A stretch of DNA of 64,000 nt from Letharia columbiana (GCF_014066305.1 NW_023501040.1:1282501-1346500), one strand, 5' to 3'. Shown: positions 1 to 13,790, numbered from the stretch's first letter. Made by a program: numbers and translations. Notes: a model not told the origin generated them from the letters alone.

Positions 1-3000
1 AAGATCTATATCTCCTTTAAATTAATAGAGAAGTAGATTATTTAATAATAGCTTAAATTTTAATAGAGTTTATTTATAGACTATTAATCGAAATAAGAAG
101 ATCTAAAAATTTCGTCTTCTAAATATAAAATTCATATTTAAGAATATCTATCTATAATTCGATCTCTTATAGCTTTTAAAGAATCTTTCGAATATACGTA
201 ATATATTTCTTTCTCGATTAATTATAAATAAGAATATCGTCGAGATAGACTTAATAGAAGTCGTTTAGATACTCGAATAGAATATTATTTATATATTATT
301 AATAGATAACTAGACTATTAATTAGATCGAAGAGAAGTATTTAATACTTATATACGTCGAGAAAGATAACAAATATAATAAAATTCTTACTATCGGAAGT
401 ATATACGTAATTTATTAAATACGACTATAATATCTAATCGAGTAAGATATTTATAGCTCTAAATTCTCGCGAGAATCTCATCTATTAATGAAATTAAATA
501 TCGATTTCTCTTAATAATAATATTTAGTCTTCGATAGTTTATATAAAAGCGTAGACCTCTTATTTAATTTCTTTCAATAAATAGAATAGAGGATACAAAC
601 GAAGTATAACTAGATATTATAAAACCCTTTTTTAAATACTTATTTAAATACTTCTTAATCTATTTTAACTTATATTCTAATATAGAATAGACTTAACTCT
701 TCGATAGTTCGACGATATCGATCTCTATAAATTTTAGTTTATAATTATAAGAGCGGTATAATAATAGTTTATTCGTCTTTGTTCTATCGAAAATATTTAA
801 ATAGTCGTAATACTTTATAAGAAGTTTTCGTTTAATATCTTTAGAGCTAACGATTTTAATAGCGCTAATTTAAATAGAATAATTCGATTTATAGTATCTC
901 TTATACTTCTTTTCTAAGTTATAAGAATATAGCTTATTAATTAATACGCGAGAATTACATAATTTCTTCTAAAGAGATAACTCTTTTAATAGCGAGTTAT
1001 AGATCTCATTTATAATAAGAGTAAATAGACGATTTCTCTTATTACGCGCTAATTAATAGTATAATATAATATTAATTTCGACGATATTAATAAATTATAG
1101 ATTTATATCTTATTTTTATCTTACGTCTCAAAAAGTAGATATTAATCTCTTCTTATTAATTAATTCGCTAAGAGACGTTTAAGTCGATAGTAGAGTTTAA
1201 GTCGTCGTTATATATAAGTTAGAGAAGAAGATTCTTTCTTTAAGATAGTCTATAGAATAGAGGGTTTCGATTTCGAATTTAATAAGATAGCGAGATTCTC
1301 TACTATCGAGATCTTATTATCGTTATAATTATAGCGATCTAATATAAAAAGAATCTTATCTTTTATTATATCGAGAAGTACTCTTATACTTATTTATTTA
1401 TAATTTTCTTAGAATTATATTATATATAAGAGGGGCGATAAGTATAGAATACGTTCCCTCTCGATAATTATTTACTATTATTATCGAAAGTAAATAGTAG
1501 ATAATAGACTTCTTTACGATTCGATTATTCATAATTCTTTAGAGATTTAGATTTCGATAGTAAAATCGATTTTAATAGTAATTCTTTATAAACTCTATAA
1601 ATTAGAGACTTATTAATAACTATATATATCTTAATATACTTACTATCGATAAGAATACGTTCTAAAGTAAGTATTTTCTTCTCTATAACGATAGCGTTAC
1701 TTATATTCTAAAAGAACGGCGTATTAAAGAATTATTAAAAGTATTTAATAGATATATATTATAAGATTCCCTCTTATCGTAACTTTAATAGAGGCTATTT
1801 ATTTTCTAAATTCTTAGAGACTTCGTAAGCGTCGACTAGTAGATTTATCTTATATTCGTTATCGATAATAAGTTCATAAATTTCTATCTTTTATAAGGCC
1901 TTCTTATTAGCGTTAGTCTATCTCTATATTAGATAATCGCGTCTTATATAGCCTATCTTTCTATAATTAAAATATATTAAGTTTCTTAAATCTATATCGA
2001 TTATCGTCTTCGATATACTCTAAAAGATATCTGAGATATAAGTACTCGATTTAATAGCGAAAGATATATAATCCTCGATTATAGCGATAATTATCTTTCT
2101 TATTCGAGTTATAATAGCTTTAAAAGTCGTTTTATTAACAATCTAAGCTAGACGTAGTTTATAGTCTACGCGCTATAAGTTATTATTATTTATAAGATAT
2201 TTCTTAATATTTCTTAGAGATATAAACTTATAACTAGAAAGGGCTATAAAAATAAAGTAAAGTCGAATATATATTTATAGCTTAATATTTAAATTATTTC
2301 TTAGATAGATTTCGTTATAGTTAAGTATAAAATCGAGTCTAATAAGTTTTATATAGAATCTATTAAAGGGCTAGATTATCTATTAAAGAAAATTATATTT
2401 ATATCTTATCTTTTTATAACGATTTATCTCTTTATAGATCTTAGTTAGCTAATTTATAACCTCGCTAACTAATATATAGAAGATTTATAATATCTCTATA
2501 TCTTCTATTTAGAATATAAGAGATCGCTTTTTTATCTATATATAATAGAAGATAGATAATTTAAGACGTCTTAATAGAATAGTAATTCTTATTATCTAAT
2601 AACTTTTCCTTTATTTTAACTAACTAATTCTTCTATATATGAGATTCTTATTATTAATAAAGAAGAGAGAATTTGATAGTTTAATAAACTTCTCTTTTCT
2701 ATAGATAGAGTATAAAACTTAGACGAGCTTTATTAGAGATTAACGCTTATATCTTAGAGATAATTTATAAATCTCTTAAGTATATCTAATCATATTATTA
2801 TTAGCTATTATTGAAGCTTTCTATTCTATTCTTATAGCTTCTCAACCTTAATACTAACTTACTTTAAGCGTTATTAAATCTTATCTTATTAATTTACTAT
2901 CTTATTCTTCTTAGTCTTAAAATCGATATATTATTTAGCTATATCTCGAAACTAATCTTATTAATAGCGAAGATCGCGAAGTATAATAAGAAATTAATTA

Positions 3001-3199
3001 AACTTCTTATCGATTTAATTACGTAGTTAATTAACGTTAATAATCTATTATAAATTTATAATAATCGCGATATTCTTCGCTATATTATTAGATAGTAAGA
3101 ATTATTATTAATCAAATATCTAAGTAAGAAGATTACTAACTCGATTTATCTTACTTAATTATATATTAAAAATAATAATTTTAAAATAAAGATAAGAGA
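1..3199. other. AT-saturated RIP-like block, no gene
   Basis: The stretch is almost entirely A/T with scattered CpG-containing islets such as tcga and cgcg. All six frames are closed every few codons by TAA or TAG. This is what heavy C-to-T and G-to-A mutation of old repeats looks like. I could not recognise a protein family in it. Confidence 0.6.
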
Positions 3200-3810
3200 G
3201 TTACGTTATTTCTCTCGATTCTTTAATATTATAAATATTAAGCGAAGAAGAGAAAAGAAAAAACTTCTTATAATATCTTTTATAAGGCTTTACTATAAAT
3301 TCGAAAAATAATATTATATTTTACGAGGACTTTTTTCTCTAATTTATAGATTATTTAAGACTATCATAAAAACTATAGATAATCTAAATATCGTTCTTTT
3401 AAATACTTTTACTTCGCTTAGAGAGTTAGTTATATAATTATTAAGTTAAATAATAATTTCTTTAAATTTACTAGTTATATAAATAAACTAATTTAATAAT
3501 TACTTTATTTCTCTAACTAATTATAAGATTATTACGCTATCTTAATAGATACTCTTTATAACGTATTATCTATATAATAGATTTATCTAGAAATATAATA
3601 ACTTAACTTAATATCTTATTAAAGCCTCTATTAATAGATTTCTTAAATTTATCTATTAATTCGAATATAGTAAGTAAGATAATCTAGTTATAGTATTAGA
3701 ATTAATATAGATATAATATTAATATAGATATATTAAATAAGATAACTAGATATCGAATAGCTATATAGATAGAAGATATTAGATAATAGTAGATAACTCT
3801 ATTAAGATTA
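3200..3810 (+). pseudogene. Decayed coding frame running into repeat family R
   Basis: Read on the plus strand, one frame keeps a protein-like texture with isolated TAG/TAA codons that would be CAG/CAA before RIP. It continues without a visible boundary into the R repeat that begins near 3811. Clusters such as YEEYYEEIKRQQDYYRQEYG occur at the end. The other R copies lack this upstream part, so this may be the remains of a longer parent element. I do not recognise the family; a gag-like protein is one possibility, without firm support. Confidence 0.3.
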
Positions 3811-5128
3811 CGAAGAATATTACGAAGAAATTAAGCGGTAATAAGATTATTATCGTTAAGAATACGGCTTAGCTCTTTAAGATCTCACGTTATATACTCT
3901 CTATAATTTTATATTAAATTATTACTTAGTAAGCGAAGAATATTATTATAACTTAGCTATTTTATATTAAATTATTACTTAATAAACGAAGAATACTACT
4001 ATAATTTAATCTATTATCTCTACTATATTAAGAAGTAAGAGAAGAAACTATAATAGATAAATGGCGAAGAATACTACGGAGAAATTAAGCGGTAATAAGA
4101 TTATTATCGTTAAGAATACGACTTAGCTCTTTAAGATTCTATATTATATTAATTATCTACTCAATTAGTTACTCAGCTAGCTACTTAGTTTAATACTCTA
4201 TAAGAGATAGAGTAAAAGAAGGAACTATAATAAATAAATGCGGAGAATACTGCGGAGAAACTAAGCGGCAACAAGGCCACCATCGTCAAAAACACGGCTC
4301 AGCTCTCCAAGATCCCACGTCATATACTCTCCACGGTTCCACATCAAATCATCACTTAGCAAGCGGAGAACACCACTACAACTTAGCTATTCCACATCAA
4401 ATCATCACTCAGCAAGCGGAGAACACCACTGCAACTTGGCCTATCATCCCCACTACATTGAGAAGTAAGAGGAGGAACTACAACAGGCAAATGCGGAGAA
4501 CACTACGGAGAAACCAAGCGGCAACAAGGCCATTATCGTCAAGAACACGGCTCAGCTCTCCAAGATCCCACATCATATGCTCTCCACGGTTCCACATCAA
4601 ATCATCACTTAGCAAGCGGAGAACACTATTACAACTTGGCCTGTCATCTCTACTGTATTAATATGGTACATCACTGCAATAACGTTACAAGAGGAGGATC
4701 TACTATCACAGTCAATTGGGCCTCTACAGAAGGAACATCGGACGATACATATTTGGACGAATTGAAACCGTCCGATGTCTACAGCTATTTCATTATTCGA
4801 AAGATTTCACTGCGGCAGGAGATATTGTGGGATTCACACCACTAATTAGCACGTTGTCTTCATTTCTTTCCGATATTTCGATACTTCTTGCCATAAGGAC
4901 GTAGCCTTTCTCTGTTTTTTATAGGCAATTATTACGAATCAATTCTTTACACTTAATACACCTTCCTAATTAGGCCTTAGCGCGCCTCTCTCCGTACATA
5001 TTTATCTGTATATAGGTCAAAAACGCATAGTAAGCGATTAGAGTTCGATTTAACTTAGGGCTAGGGCTAAAATTCGATTTAACTTAGAAAAATCCAACTT
5101 CATAAATTTAATTTATAAGTCTTTACTT
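3811..5128 (-). repeat. Repeat family R, left inverted copy (truncated)
   Basis: This is the reverse complement of the copy at 5411-7519, including the shared end (AAGTAAAG read leftward from 5128), the tagccctagcccta segment and the ataattgcctacaaaaaacag segment. It carries several units of the roughly 200-bp internal tandem repeat of the family. Mutation is uneven. From about 4240 to 4900 the sequence is near-normal in composition, whereas 3811-4240 is strongly AT-converted although it is the same repeat unit. The copy lacks the far end seen at 7.0-7.5 kb. Confidence 0.75.
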
Positions 5129-5410
5129 GTATATTATAATAGATTAATACGAGTACTTATATAAATAATTATACTTCTTATAAAACGTAATAATAACGTA
5201 GAGTTCTTACTTATAAATAAAGTATTTCTTCTAAGTAGAACTAAAGATAAACGAATTATATAAGATAAATACTTTCTTATTCTTTTCTATTACGATAGAC
5301 TTTTAAGATTATAAAGCTTCTAATAGAGTAGCTTCTTACGATATAAGAATATAATACTATATAATAATATATTTAACTATAAAATCGAAAGTATTAATAT
5401 ATATATAAAC
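5129..5410. other. AT-rich spacer between head-to-head R copies
   Basis: This is 282 bp of AT-converted DNA separating the facing ends of the two inverted R copies. No similarity to either arm and no reading frame was seen. Confidence 0.5.
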
Positions 5411-7519
5411 AAGTAAAGGCCCATGAATTAAATTCATGGAGTTGGATTTTTCTAAGTCAAATGGAGTTGGATTTTTCCAAGTCAAATGGAATTTTAGCCC
5501 TAGCCCTAAGTCAAATCGAACTCTGATCGCTTGCTGTGCGTTTTTGACCTACATACAGGCACATATGTGCGGAGAGAGGCGCGCTAAGGCCTAATTAGGA
5601 AGGTATATCGAGTGTGGAGGATTGATCCGTAATAATTGCCTACAAAAAACAGAGAAAGGCCATGTCCTTATGGCAAGAAGTATCGAAATACCGGAAAGAA
5701 ATGGAGACAACATGCCAATTAGTGGTGTGAATCCCACATTATCTCCTGCCGCAGTGAAATCTTTCGAATAATGAAATAGCTGTCAGAGCAAGACATCGGA
5801 TGGTTTCAATTCGTCCAAATATGTATCGTCCGATGTTCCTTCTGCAGAGGCCTAATTGGCTGTGATCGTCGCAGTAGATCCTCCTCTTGTGACGTCATTG
5901 CAGTGATGTACCATATCAATGCAGAGGGGATGACAGGCCAAGTTGCAGTGGTGTTCTCCGCTTGCTGAGTGATGATTTGGTGTGGAACCGTGGAGAGCAT
6001 ATGACGTGGGATCTTGGAGAGCTGAGCCGTGTTCTTGACGATGGTGGCCTTGTTGCCGCTTGGTTTCTCCGCAGTGTTCTCCGTAGTGTTCTCCGCAGTG
6101 TTCTGTTCTCCGCATTTGCCTGTTGTAGTTCCTCCTCTTACTCCTTAATGCAGTGGGGATAACAGGCTAAGTTGCAGTGGTGTTCTCCGTGGGATTTCTT
6201 GGAGAGCTGAGCCGTGTTCTTGGTGCTGGGGTCGCGGTTGCCGCTTGGTTTCTCCGCAGTATTCTCCGCATTCGCCTGCTGTATTGACTTCTCTTGCACT
6301 GGCTGAGTGGATTGGTGTGAGACCGTGGAGAGTAGGCCTGTTGTGTCACTGCTGCTGATGACTATCTCAGCAATGTTCTCCGCAGTGTTCTCCGCATGCG
6401 CCTGTTGTAGATCCTCCTCTTCAACTGACTGCGAGGGTACCGAGGGTAAATGTGTTCATATTGGTGGAATTGGTAGAATTGGTAGAATGGTGGAAGAAGA
6501 ATGATTACACAAATAGGTGGAAGGATTATTAGCCGATCCCGGACGCGTTTGGTATGACTACAATATTTGAATGTTAGTTTAACCCACCTACCGCTGGCTT
6601 AGGAGAAGTATAGGGGAGGACGTATCCGTTCGGGCTCTTTTTGAGGGCTTTCCAACGCGTTTATGAGTAGTAGTAGATAGCTGTTGGGCTCGCTTGCGGC
6701 CTCGATTGCCAGCAGTAGCGGATTCGCCGAGGGGTGGCCTGGGGGCGTTAGTAGGGGGTTCAAAAGACGGGCGGAAGGGATACGTGCCTGAACCGGACGC
6801 GTTTGGTGTGGCTACAATATTTGAATGTCAGTTTAACCCACCTATCGCTGGCTTGGGAGGAGTATGTAGGGGAGGATGTATCCGTTCGGGCTCTTTTTGA
6901 GGGCCTTCTAACGCGTTTATGAGCAGTAGTAGGTAGCTGTTGGGCTCGCTTGCGGCCTCGATTGCCAGCAGTAGCGGATTCGCCGAGGGGTGGCCTGGGG
7001 GCGTCAGTAGGGGCTCTAAGAGGCGGGTAACAGGGGTGTACGTGCCTGAAACGTTGAGTAACCTTTGGGCGAGGGGTACCGAAGACGATTGTGTTCATAT
7101 TGATGGAATTGGTAGAATTGGTAGAATGGTGGAAGGAAGAAGAATGGTTACACAAACAGGTGGAAGGATTATTATCCGATCCCGGACGCGTCTGGTGTGG
7201 CTACCATAACTACCATATTTGAATGTTCATTTCATCCACCAATAGTAGGCCAAACTTCATTATTTTTACAGCGTTAGAAAGCGCACACTGAGCTCTATAA
7301 TTTACGAAATTATAAAGAAATAGCATCCGTAGGGAGCTGGTTATTTCAGAGGATAAGACTTCTGCACATAGATTTTTGTAGATTTTTGATGGTTGCGGAC
7401 GCTAATTTGTTTACCCGCGGTGTCTAACCAAAAAGCGTAGACCTGACGAATTGATGATTGGCTGCACATATAAATTCAAGGTTTTCTAGTTCAGCCCTAC
7501 CTTATTCTATTATATATAC
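5411..7519 (+). repeat. Repeat family R, full-length copy, little mutated
   Basis: This 2.1-kb unit starts AAGTAAAGG followed by a small hairpin (ccatgaattaaattcatgg) and ends TATTATATATAC. The same ends and order recur at 41729-43789. Inside are roughly 200-bp tandem units rich in the motif gttctccgcagt, then a 254-bp tandem duplication (units starting at 6541 and 6795, a third start at 7184) and a roughly 110-bp direct repeat (6435-6546 and 7075-7190). Minus-strand frames such as 7155-6760 (131 codons, basic and Pro-rich) are open, but no known domain is visible. It is probably a non-autonomous mobile element. No clear target duplication flanks this copy. Confidence 0.75.
6541..7048. repeat. 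254-bp tandem duplication inside repeat R
   Basis: Two adjacent units begin ggacgcgtttgg at 6541 and 6795 and stay highly similar to about 7048. They share blocks such as cctcgattgccagcagtagc. The copy at 43.1-43.4 kb has only one unit, so the duplication is private to this copy or was lost there. Confidence 0.8.
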
Positions 7520-10500
7520 TGATGATTCGACTTAAATTAATATTATATATATTTATTTTTATAATATATTTAATATATAAGATCTCGAAGAATAGCTATT
7601 TTATTTAAGTTTACCGCTATTTTACTTTTTCTATAAATCTAAAAAAGATCTCGCGATTTTCGCGAAGTTCTTTATTTACCAATATATGATATCGATAATT
7701 TCTAAAAAATCTTAAACTTTCGATTAATCTAAAGAAATAGACTATTTAACTATCTTAATAACTTATTCTTTAAAAATATAAATATATTCTTTAATAATAT
7801 AAGTTATATTAAAGGCCTTAATTAATAATATAAATAGCTATAGTTTTTTAAAGAATAAAAATAATTTAGCTTACTTAACTCTAGAAAAGAAGTAATATTA
7901 TAAAAAAGAAAATAAATTCTTAAAGTTATAAAAGCTATTAAAGAAGTTATTTATATAAAATATAAGAGATAATAAAATTTTAAGATTCGGCGAATATAGT
8001 AAAAAAGGTTTCGAAGAAATAGAATTAAATACTTTATAAGCTAGCTCTATTATAATAAAGCTTATAAATTATAATCTCTATTATATTCTCGTAGACTATA
8101 TCTAATCGATATCTAAAATAATAAAAATAAAATAATATTTATCGTTAGAATATAGAGATATTATAAGATATATATACTTTAAATTAATTAAGAATAAGTA
8201 TCTATAATATAGATTAGATAGATAATTATAAACTTTTAAGCTTAGCTCGAGATAAGCTTCTAGAAGAAACTCTATAACTTATAAATAATCGAAAGTTATT
8301 TAGAGCTCGTTAGTAGATTTTAAATTCTCGACTTTATCTATTATAATAGCCTATATATTTCATAGAAATAGACGTCTATTTATAGACTTAGTGAGTTTAT
8401 AAATATTATCTTCGAGATCGTCTTAAATAAGCTTTTTTTAGCCACTATTCTATATAAGAAAATTAGCGCTTCTAAGATTTCGAGAAAGTAGGCTTTATAT
8501 TAGATATAATGCGTATTTAATATATAATAAGATTTATATAAGATAAATCTCTTAGATTTTCTTTATTAAGATATTTATATTAATATAATAATCGTAATAT
8601 CTATAATCTCTACTCTACTATAGTAATAAGCGATCTAAAAATTAATCTTAATTTTAATTTATTAGTCTATTCTTTAAGTTCTAATAATAAAAAATGCTAT
8701 AAAAGACTTCGACGAATTATTCTTCTAGTAGAAAATACTTACTTAAGAGATATCTATAGAAATAATAATAATAATATTTTCGAAGTATTAAAGATTTCGA
8801 TAAACTAATTTAAAAAGCTTATAATAATTATTTACTTTAATAAGAAAAAAGAATTAAGAATTTTAAAGATAATAATAGAGATATTTAAGGAGCTTAAATT
8901 CTTAAGATAAACTTTTATAAGCTTTAGTAATTTAATATTCTACTTAAGATAGACTTAATTTACTAAAAATCCTAACGCTTAATCTCTTTAATATCTAATA
9001 AATTATTCTTAGAATTAGAAGAACTATTAGATTTTAAAGAATTAATTTTCTTAAAAAAAGTCTTTAGTTTATTCTATTTAATAACCTTCAAGATAATTAT
9101 AGCGAATTTAGAATATATTAATAAATTATAATCTTTATAGAAAACTATTTCCGAATTCACGATTCTTCGAACTTTCTCGCCTTTCGATTTATCTCCTAGA
9201 AAAATAATAGAAAAATAAATTAAAATAAAAACATCCACAGTTTAAAGCCACGAAATCTTAAAAATTAGATTAAGATATTTAGATCTTTCTAATTTCGTAA
9301 TAGATATAACTTTCAAAGCTATAAAGTATCGAATATTTCTCTAGATTTCTTTTATATTAATTATAAGCTATATTTAATATTCTAGCACGATATTATAATA
9401 ATTCGCTATATATATAAAAAGACCTTTAAATTTAATCTTTAAAAATAAATAAAAATATAGATCTAGAAGATATACTAGTCTAGAAGATATTATATTTATA
9501 TCGAAATCTTAATCTATCTAAATATAAGATTTCTCGAGATTAATATTAAATCTATCTTATTTTCTTATAATAATAAAAATATAAAACGCCTTATTTATAT
9601 TTATAAGAGAGCTTAGAAAGTATATATACTTCTTAGCTTCTATAGTAAAAATATTAATCTAAAATACGAATACTAATATAATAGAGTTTCTTAGAGATAT
9701 AAATACTTAAGATATAAATATAGAAGAAAATATCGATATAAGTTAATAGGCTTATAAATACCCTAGAGATAGTATAGATATCTATGAAATTTATTAAATA
9801 AAAATAGATTAAAAGCTAATTAAAGGTACTTATATAGTATTTATAATAGACTTCGAAGTTTATTTCTTAGAAATTCGAGTATAAAAGGCGCTTTAACTTC
9901 TTATATATAGTAAATAATTATATTATAAAATCTATTATATTTATATTAACTTTAATACTTTTAAATATATATCGAATTAATATAGAAGAATTATATTCTA
10001 ATCTATTAAATAAGCTTATTAAAGATTAAAGTTCTACTTTCTTATTAACTCGCTTCTTATTCTTATATTTAGAACGCTCTTCTTTCGAAATAGCCTAAAA
10101 TAAATATAGCTGATTTTAAAAAGAAGGTTCTTAATCTATAGCTATCGAAGGTTACTATAAATCTATTTAAATAGAAACTTATAGCGAATAAAAAAAAGTA
10201 TCGAGATTTAGATTAGTATTAAACTACTTTTACTAATATTAAGATATCTAAAATTATTATAATATAAATTACTATAATTAAATAAATACTAATTAAGATC
10301 TCTTAAATTACTTTTCTTATTGCTATTAAGATACTAATATCGATACTAATACTAATACTTCTTTTATATAAACTTATTTATTAGACTCTAATTCTTTATC
10401 GAGAAAAGCTTTAGCGGTTTTTATATTAGCGAAACGAGATTAATTTAATCTCGCTACTTCGAATTATACTAAATTAAAATAAGAAGAAATATAAGAATTT

Positions 10501-11373
10501 ATAAAATTTAAAAATATTATTTAACTCGATTTAGTAGAAGAAGAAGAAGAAGAAGAAGAAGCTATAGAAGGCTTCGGCGAAGAAGTAATCCCGTAGAGTC
10601 TAGAAGATTTATTAAACTCCTTAAATTTAACGAAAGTAAAATTTAATTATAGATTATCTTTAAAAATAAGTATTTTTAGATATAACTATTTTTAAATAGA
10701 TAGTAAAGTACTCTTATAATAAGAAGAGATATAATTTTTAATATCACACTTAATATATAGCTAATTATCTTTTCTATAAGATTAATAAATTATATTATTA
10801 ATATAAGAGTTTTTCGAAATACTATAATCGAGTATATCTTTTAGAATAAATTAATAATTACGAAAGCGACTATCAATTATAAAATTCGAGGATTCACTTT
10901 TACTAGCGTTTTCTTTATTAGAATTCTAAGCTAAGATTAAAGTCGAAGTCGAAGTAAAAGTCGAAACTTTATGTGAAGAATAATGATATTCTAAGGGTTA
11001 AGATTATATAAAATATTAAGATTTCGCGAAAGCCTCTAATAGCTACTTCGATAGATTTATATAAAAAAACTAAGACTAATAATATAAGGGCCTTAAAGCT
11101 TTAATAGCTTAATAAGAAGTAAGTAAAAAAGCTATCTACTACTTCGATAAGTTTTATTTTATAAGAGATTTATAGAATTATAGCTAATCGAATCTCGATT
11201 CTTTATTTAAAAGCTTTTAGATTTCGGCGTTAGTATATTATACTTCTTTCGCGAGATTATAAACTATATATAGAAATTTATTAGAAAATACTATATCTCT
11301 TATTACTTTCTTTTAAATCTCTTAATTATTTAATTCTCTAATAAAGATATAGAGAATAGTATCGAGTATAATA
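7520..11373. other. AT-saturated RIP-like block
   Basis: No intact gene is present. A GAA microsatellite (10535-10560) lies in a plus-strand frame that stays protein-like from about 10.4 to 11.3 kb. It has an acidic Glu run followed by a Ser/Leu-rich stretch, with TAG/TAA at probable Gln positions. The sequence is older than the LTR element inserted at 11379. I could not place it in a family. Confidence 0.5.
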
Positions 11374-11378
11374 GATTT

Positions 11379-11527
11379 TGTTAGAATTGTTGAAATTCTT
11401 GACCCCCAAGCTTCCCAGCCTTCCCAGCCACCTTATTGAATCAGTTATCTAAATTTATTCTATATATAAAATCTCGTCTTAGAGTGCTTCTAGAGTAATT
11501 AATTTATTCTTCTTAAATATTTTAATA
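11379..11527 (+). repeat. Left LTR of the gag-only element
   Basis: It matches 12681-12829 along its length, including the cttcccagccttcccag block and the conserved tctatatataaaatctcg block. The left copy carries more C-to-T changes than the right. Confidence 0.85.
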
Positions 11528-11619
11528 GGTTATAAGTCCGATTCCGACGCTTTTATAACGCTGCTATATATATTATCGTTATTATATATCTTTATAAACT
11601 CTAGTTCTAATTTCTATTA

Positions 11620-12470
11620 ATTTTAAGTATCTATTATATTAATATTAATTATAGTCTAACGAATTACCTTAAATCTATTCTTTAAGTTATCTATTCGTTA
11701 ACTTACTAAAATAAACTACTCGAAGTAACTTATTAACATATATATCTTATTATATAAATAAAAGTTATGAAAGTATATCTAAGAGACTTCTTTCGAGATA
11801 TTAATCGTTATAGCTCTAGTTAAATAGAAGAATTCTTTTAAAGAGACTATTAATGCGATAATATCTACTATTAATAACTCTATTAAGTAACGACTTATAG
11901 CTAATAAGTTTAATTATAACTTTAAAATAATATCTCATCTCGCGAATCTCTATCGTCTTATCGAGGATAACGAATTTATATATCTTATCGTATAATACTA
12001 TACTATTAAATATAATAAATTCGACTTTATAATCGATTATATTACTTATATTAAGTTACTTAAAGAGCGTATTATAGTTATTAACATTAAACTTATATTC
12101 GATAAATAAACGATTCTTTATCTATTAATATTTCTTCTCGATTATCTTTAATACTTAATTAAAATCTAGACTATTATCTTCGATATAACGACTTATAAAG
12201 CGATAAATATACTTCTAAAAAAGAAGAGAAAGAAGAAAAAGTCGAAATTTACGAAGGCGGAGAAGATAGCTAATATATTTATAAATGTGGAAATTATAAG
12301 TAAAAGTAATAATCGAAAGAATTATAAGATATATAGTAAGATATATAGACTAGTATATTATATCGAGTATTCGAAATTAGCTTTAGAGTAATATTACGAG
12401 ATAATAAGAGATACGAAGCGAAAGCGTATCGAGAACGAGACTACTGTAGCGATTACGTTTTCTTTTTAAA
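11620..12470 (+). pseudogene. Copia-type gag relic with zinc-knuckle remnant
   Basis: The plus-strand frame, with a few RIP stops, shows the layout of fungal Copia gag proteins. There is a helical capsid-like region around 11.9-12.2 kb (IIDYITYIKLLKERI), a Lys-rich linker (KKKKKKKKSKF), then a stretch whose spacing suits a CCHC knuckle followed by YYIKYSKLALEYY near 12.34 kb. The knuckle cysteines themselves are mutated. Assignment rests on family resemblance recalled from Copia elements; the reading frame is dead. Confidence 0.5.
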
Positions 12471-12680
12471 TACTAGACGATATGAAGTCTAAAGGCTTAT
12501 AAACACTAGATAATGTAAACATCAGAACGATATAGAGTCTAAAGGGCTTGCGAACACCAGACGGTGTAAATACTAGAACGGTGTGGGGTCTAGAGGACCT
12601 GTGACGCTGTAGAGGCGATGAGATATTTATATAGTTACATGTTTTTTGTTGATGGGCTAATACGCTTAACTATAGAGGCG

Positions 12681-12829
12681 TGTTGAAATTGTTGAAATTC
12701 TTAGCCCTCAAGCTTCCCAGCCTTCCCAGTTACCTTGTTGGACCAGCCATTTAAATTTATTCTATATATAAAATCTCGTTCTAGAGTGCTTCTGAAGTAA
12801 TTAATTCATCCTTCTTGAATATTTTAATA
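12681..12829 (+). repeat. Right LTR of the gag-only element
   Basis: It is a direct copy of 11379-11527, starts TGTTGAAATTG and is followed by the GATTT target duplication. Confidence 0.85.
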
Positions 12830-12834
12830 GATTT

Positions 12835-13790
12835 AAGAAGATTAAAGATAATATTAGAGATAGTAGCGGGCTTATTTTTAATCTTAACTCTTTATATTAA
12901 ATTAATAATACGCTTAAAGTAAAAAGTAAAAGATTCTTTAAGATATTAATATAGGTTTATAATCTCGATATTAAACGAGATCGCATTTACTTTTATAGCT
13001 TTCGAGGAAAACTTCTTATAGAATATAACTCGAAACTACTAGATTATTTATTAGAAATCGATATACTTTACTTTAATAAGAAGTTAAATAACTTCTAAAT
13101 AACTTTTTAATTACTTAAAGATATCGTCGATAAAAAGTATATTAAGATATTTTAGATATTTAACTAGAGAGAAATAACTTTCTTTATCTTAATAATCTTT
13201 TATATCGAAATTAAACTTTCGAAGTTACTTTAATACTAATATACTAGTAATTTCTAAAAAATTATTATATATAGTAAACGTAAAGCGAGGTATAATTACT
13301 TTTATAGTATTATTAAACTATATAAAAGCTTTAAACTAATTTAAAGAAGGCGTGCTTCGATAAGATTCTAACGATAAGACTATAAAATTCGTAAAACTAT
13401 TATCGAGAGGAATTCTTAAGAAGTTTAAGACGTTAAGATAATAGTAATAAATTAATTTCTTAAGAAGATTTCTAATACTCGCTAGAATAATAGTGCTATA
13501 ATTTACTTTTATAGTAGTAAGAGAGTTTTAATAAGTAACGATAATAATTTAGAAATCGAGTTAAGTGATAGTAACTTCTTAAGATACTTATTAAAGACTT
13601 CTTAAGTCTTAAGAAGTAGTTTAATAGATAAAAGAGACTTTCTAAATTAAATAACTTAAGAAAGTACTTTTATAGTAAGGTTTTTAGTAAGAGATTTAGT
13701 AGAAAAATAAATAATAATAAATAATAGCTAAATAGGTTAAATGAAGATTTTAAAGATATATAAGAATAATAATAAAGAAGATCTTACTTT
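12835..13790. other. AT-saturated RIP-like block
   Basis: Plus-strand frames keep some protein texture (for example KFVKLLSRGILKKFKTLR near 13.4 kb), but they are broken and I cannot assign a family. Confidence 0.45.

Larger units (their letters stand above)
11379..12829 (+). mobile_element. Non-autonomous LTR retrotransposon carrying only gag
   Basis: Two direct LTRs of about 149 bp (11379-11527 and 12681-12829) start TGTT and end TTTTAATA (CA mutated to TA). A perfect 5-bp target duplication GATTT flanks the element at 11374-11378 and 12830-12834. A primer-binding-like stretch, ggttataagtccg, follows the left LTR directly. The 1.15-kb interior holds only a gag-like relic and, before the right LTR, short imperfect repeats around agaacggtgtggggtctaga. 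There is no room for protease, integrase or reverse transcriptase, so it would have depended on a partner element. Confidence 0.85.

Noticed and set aside
4458..4904. Overlapping short open frames in the left R copy
   Set aside because: They lie in tandem units whose roughly 200-bp length is not a codon multiple, so the frame changes from unit to unit. There is no start context and no domain.
5480..5515. tagccctagcccta resembling telomere repeat
   Set aside because: Only two units and not in the CCCTAA register over any length. It is a fixed part of repeat R, present at every full copy.
6760..7155. 131-codon minus-strand frame in repeat R
   Set aside because: It spans a tandem-duplication boundary present only in this copy. 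The sequence is low-complexity and basic with no family match.
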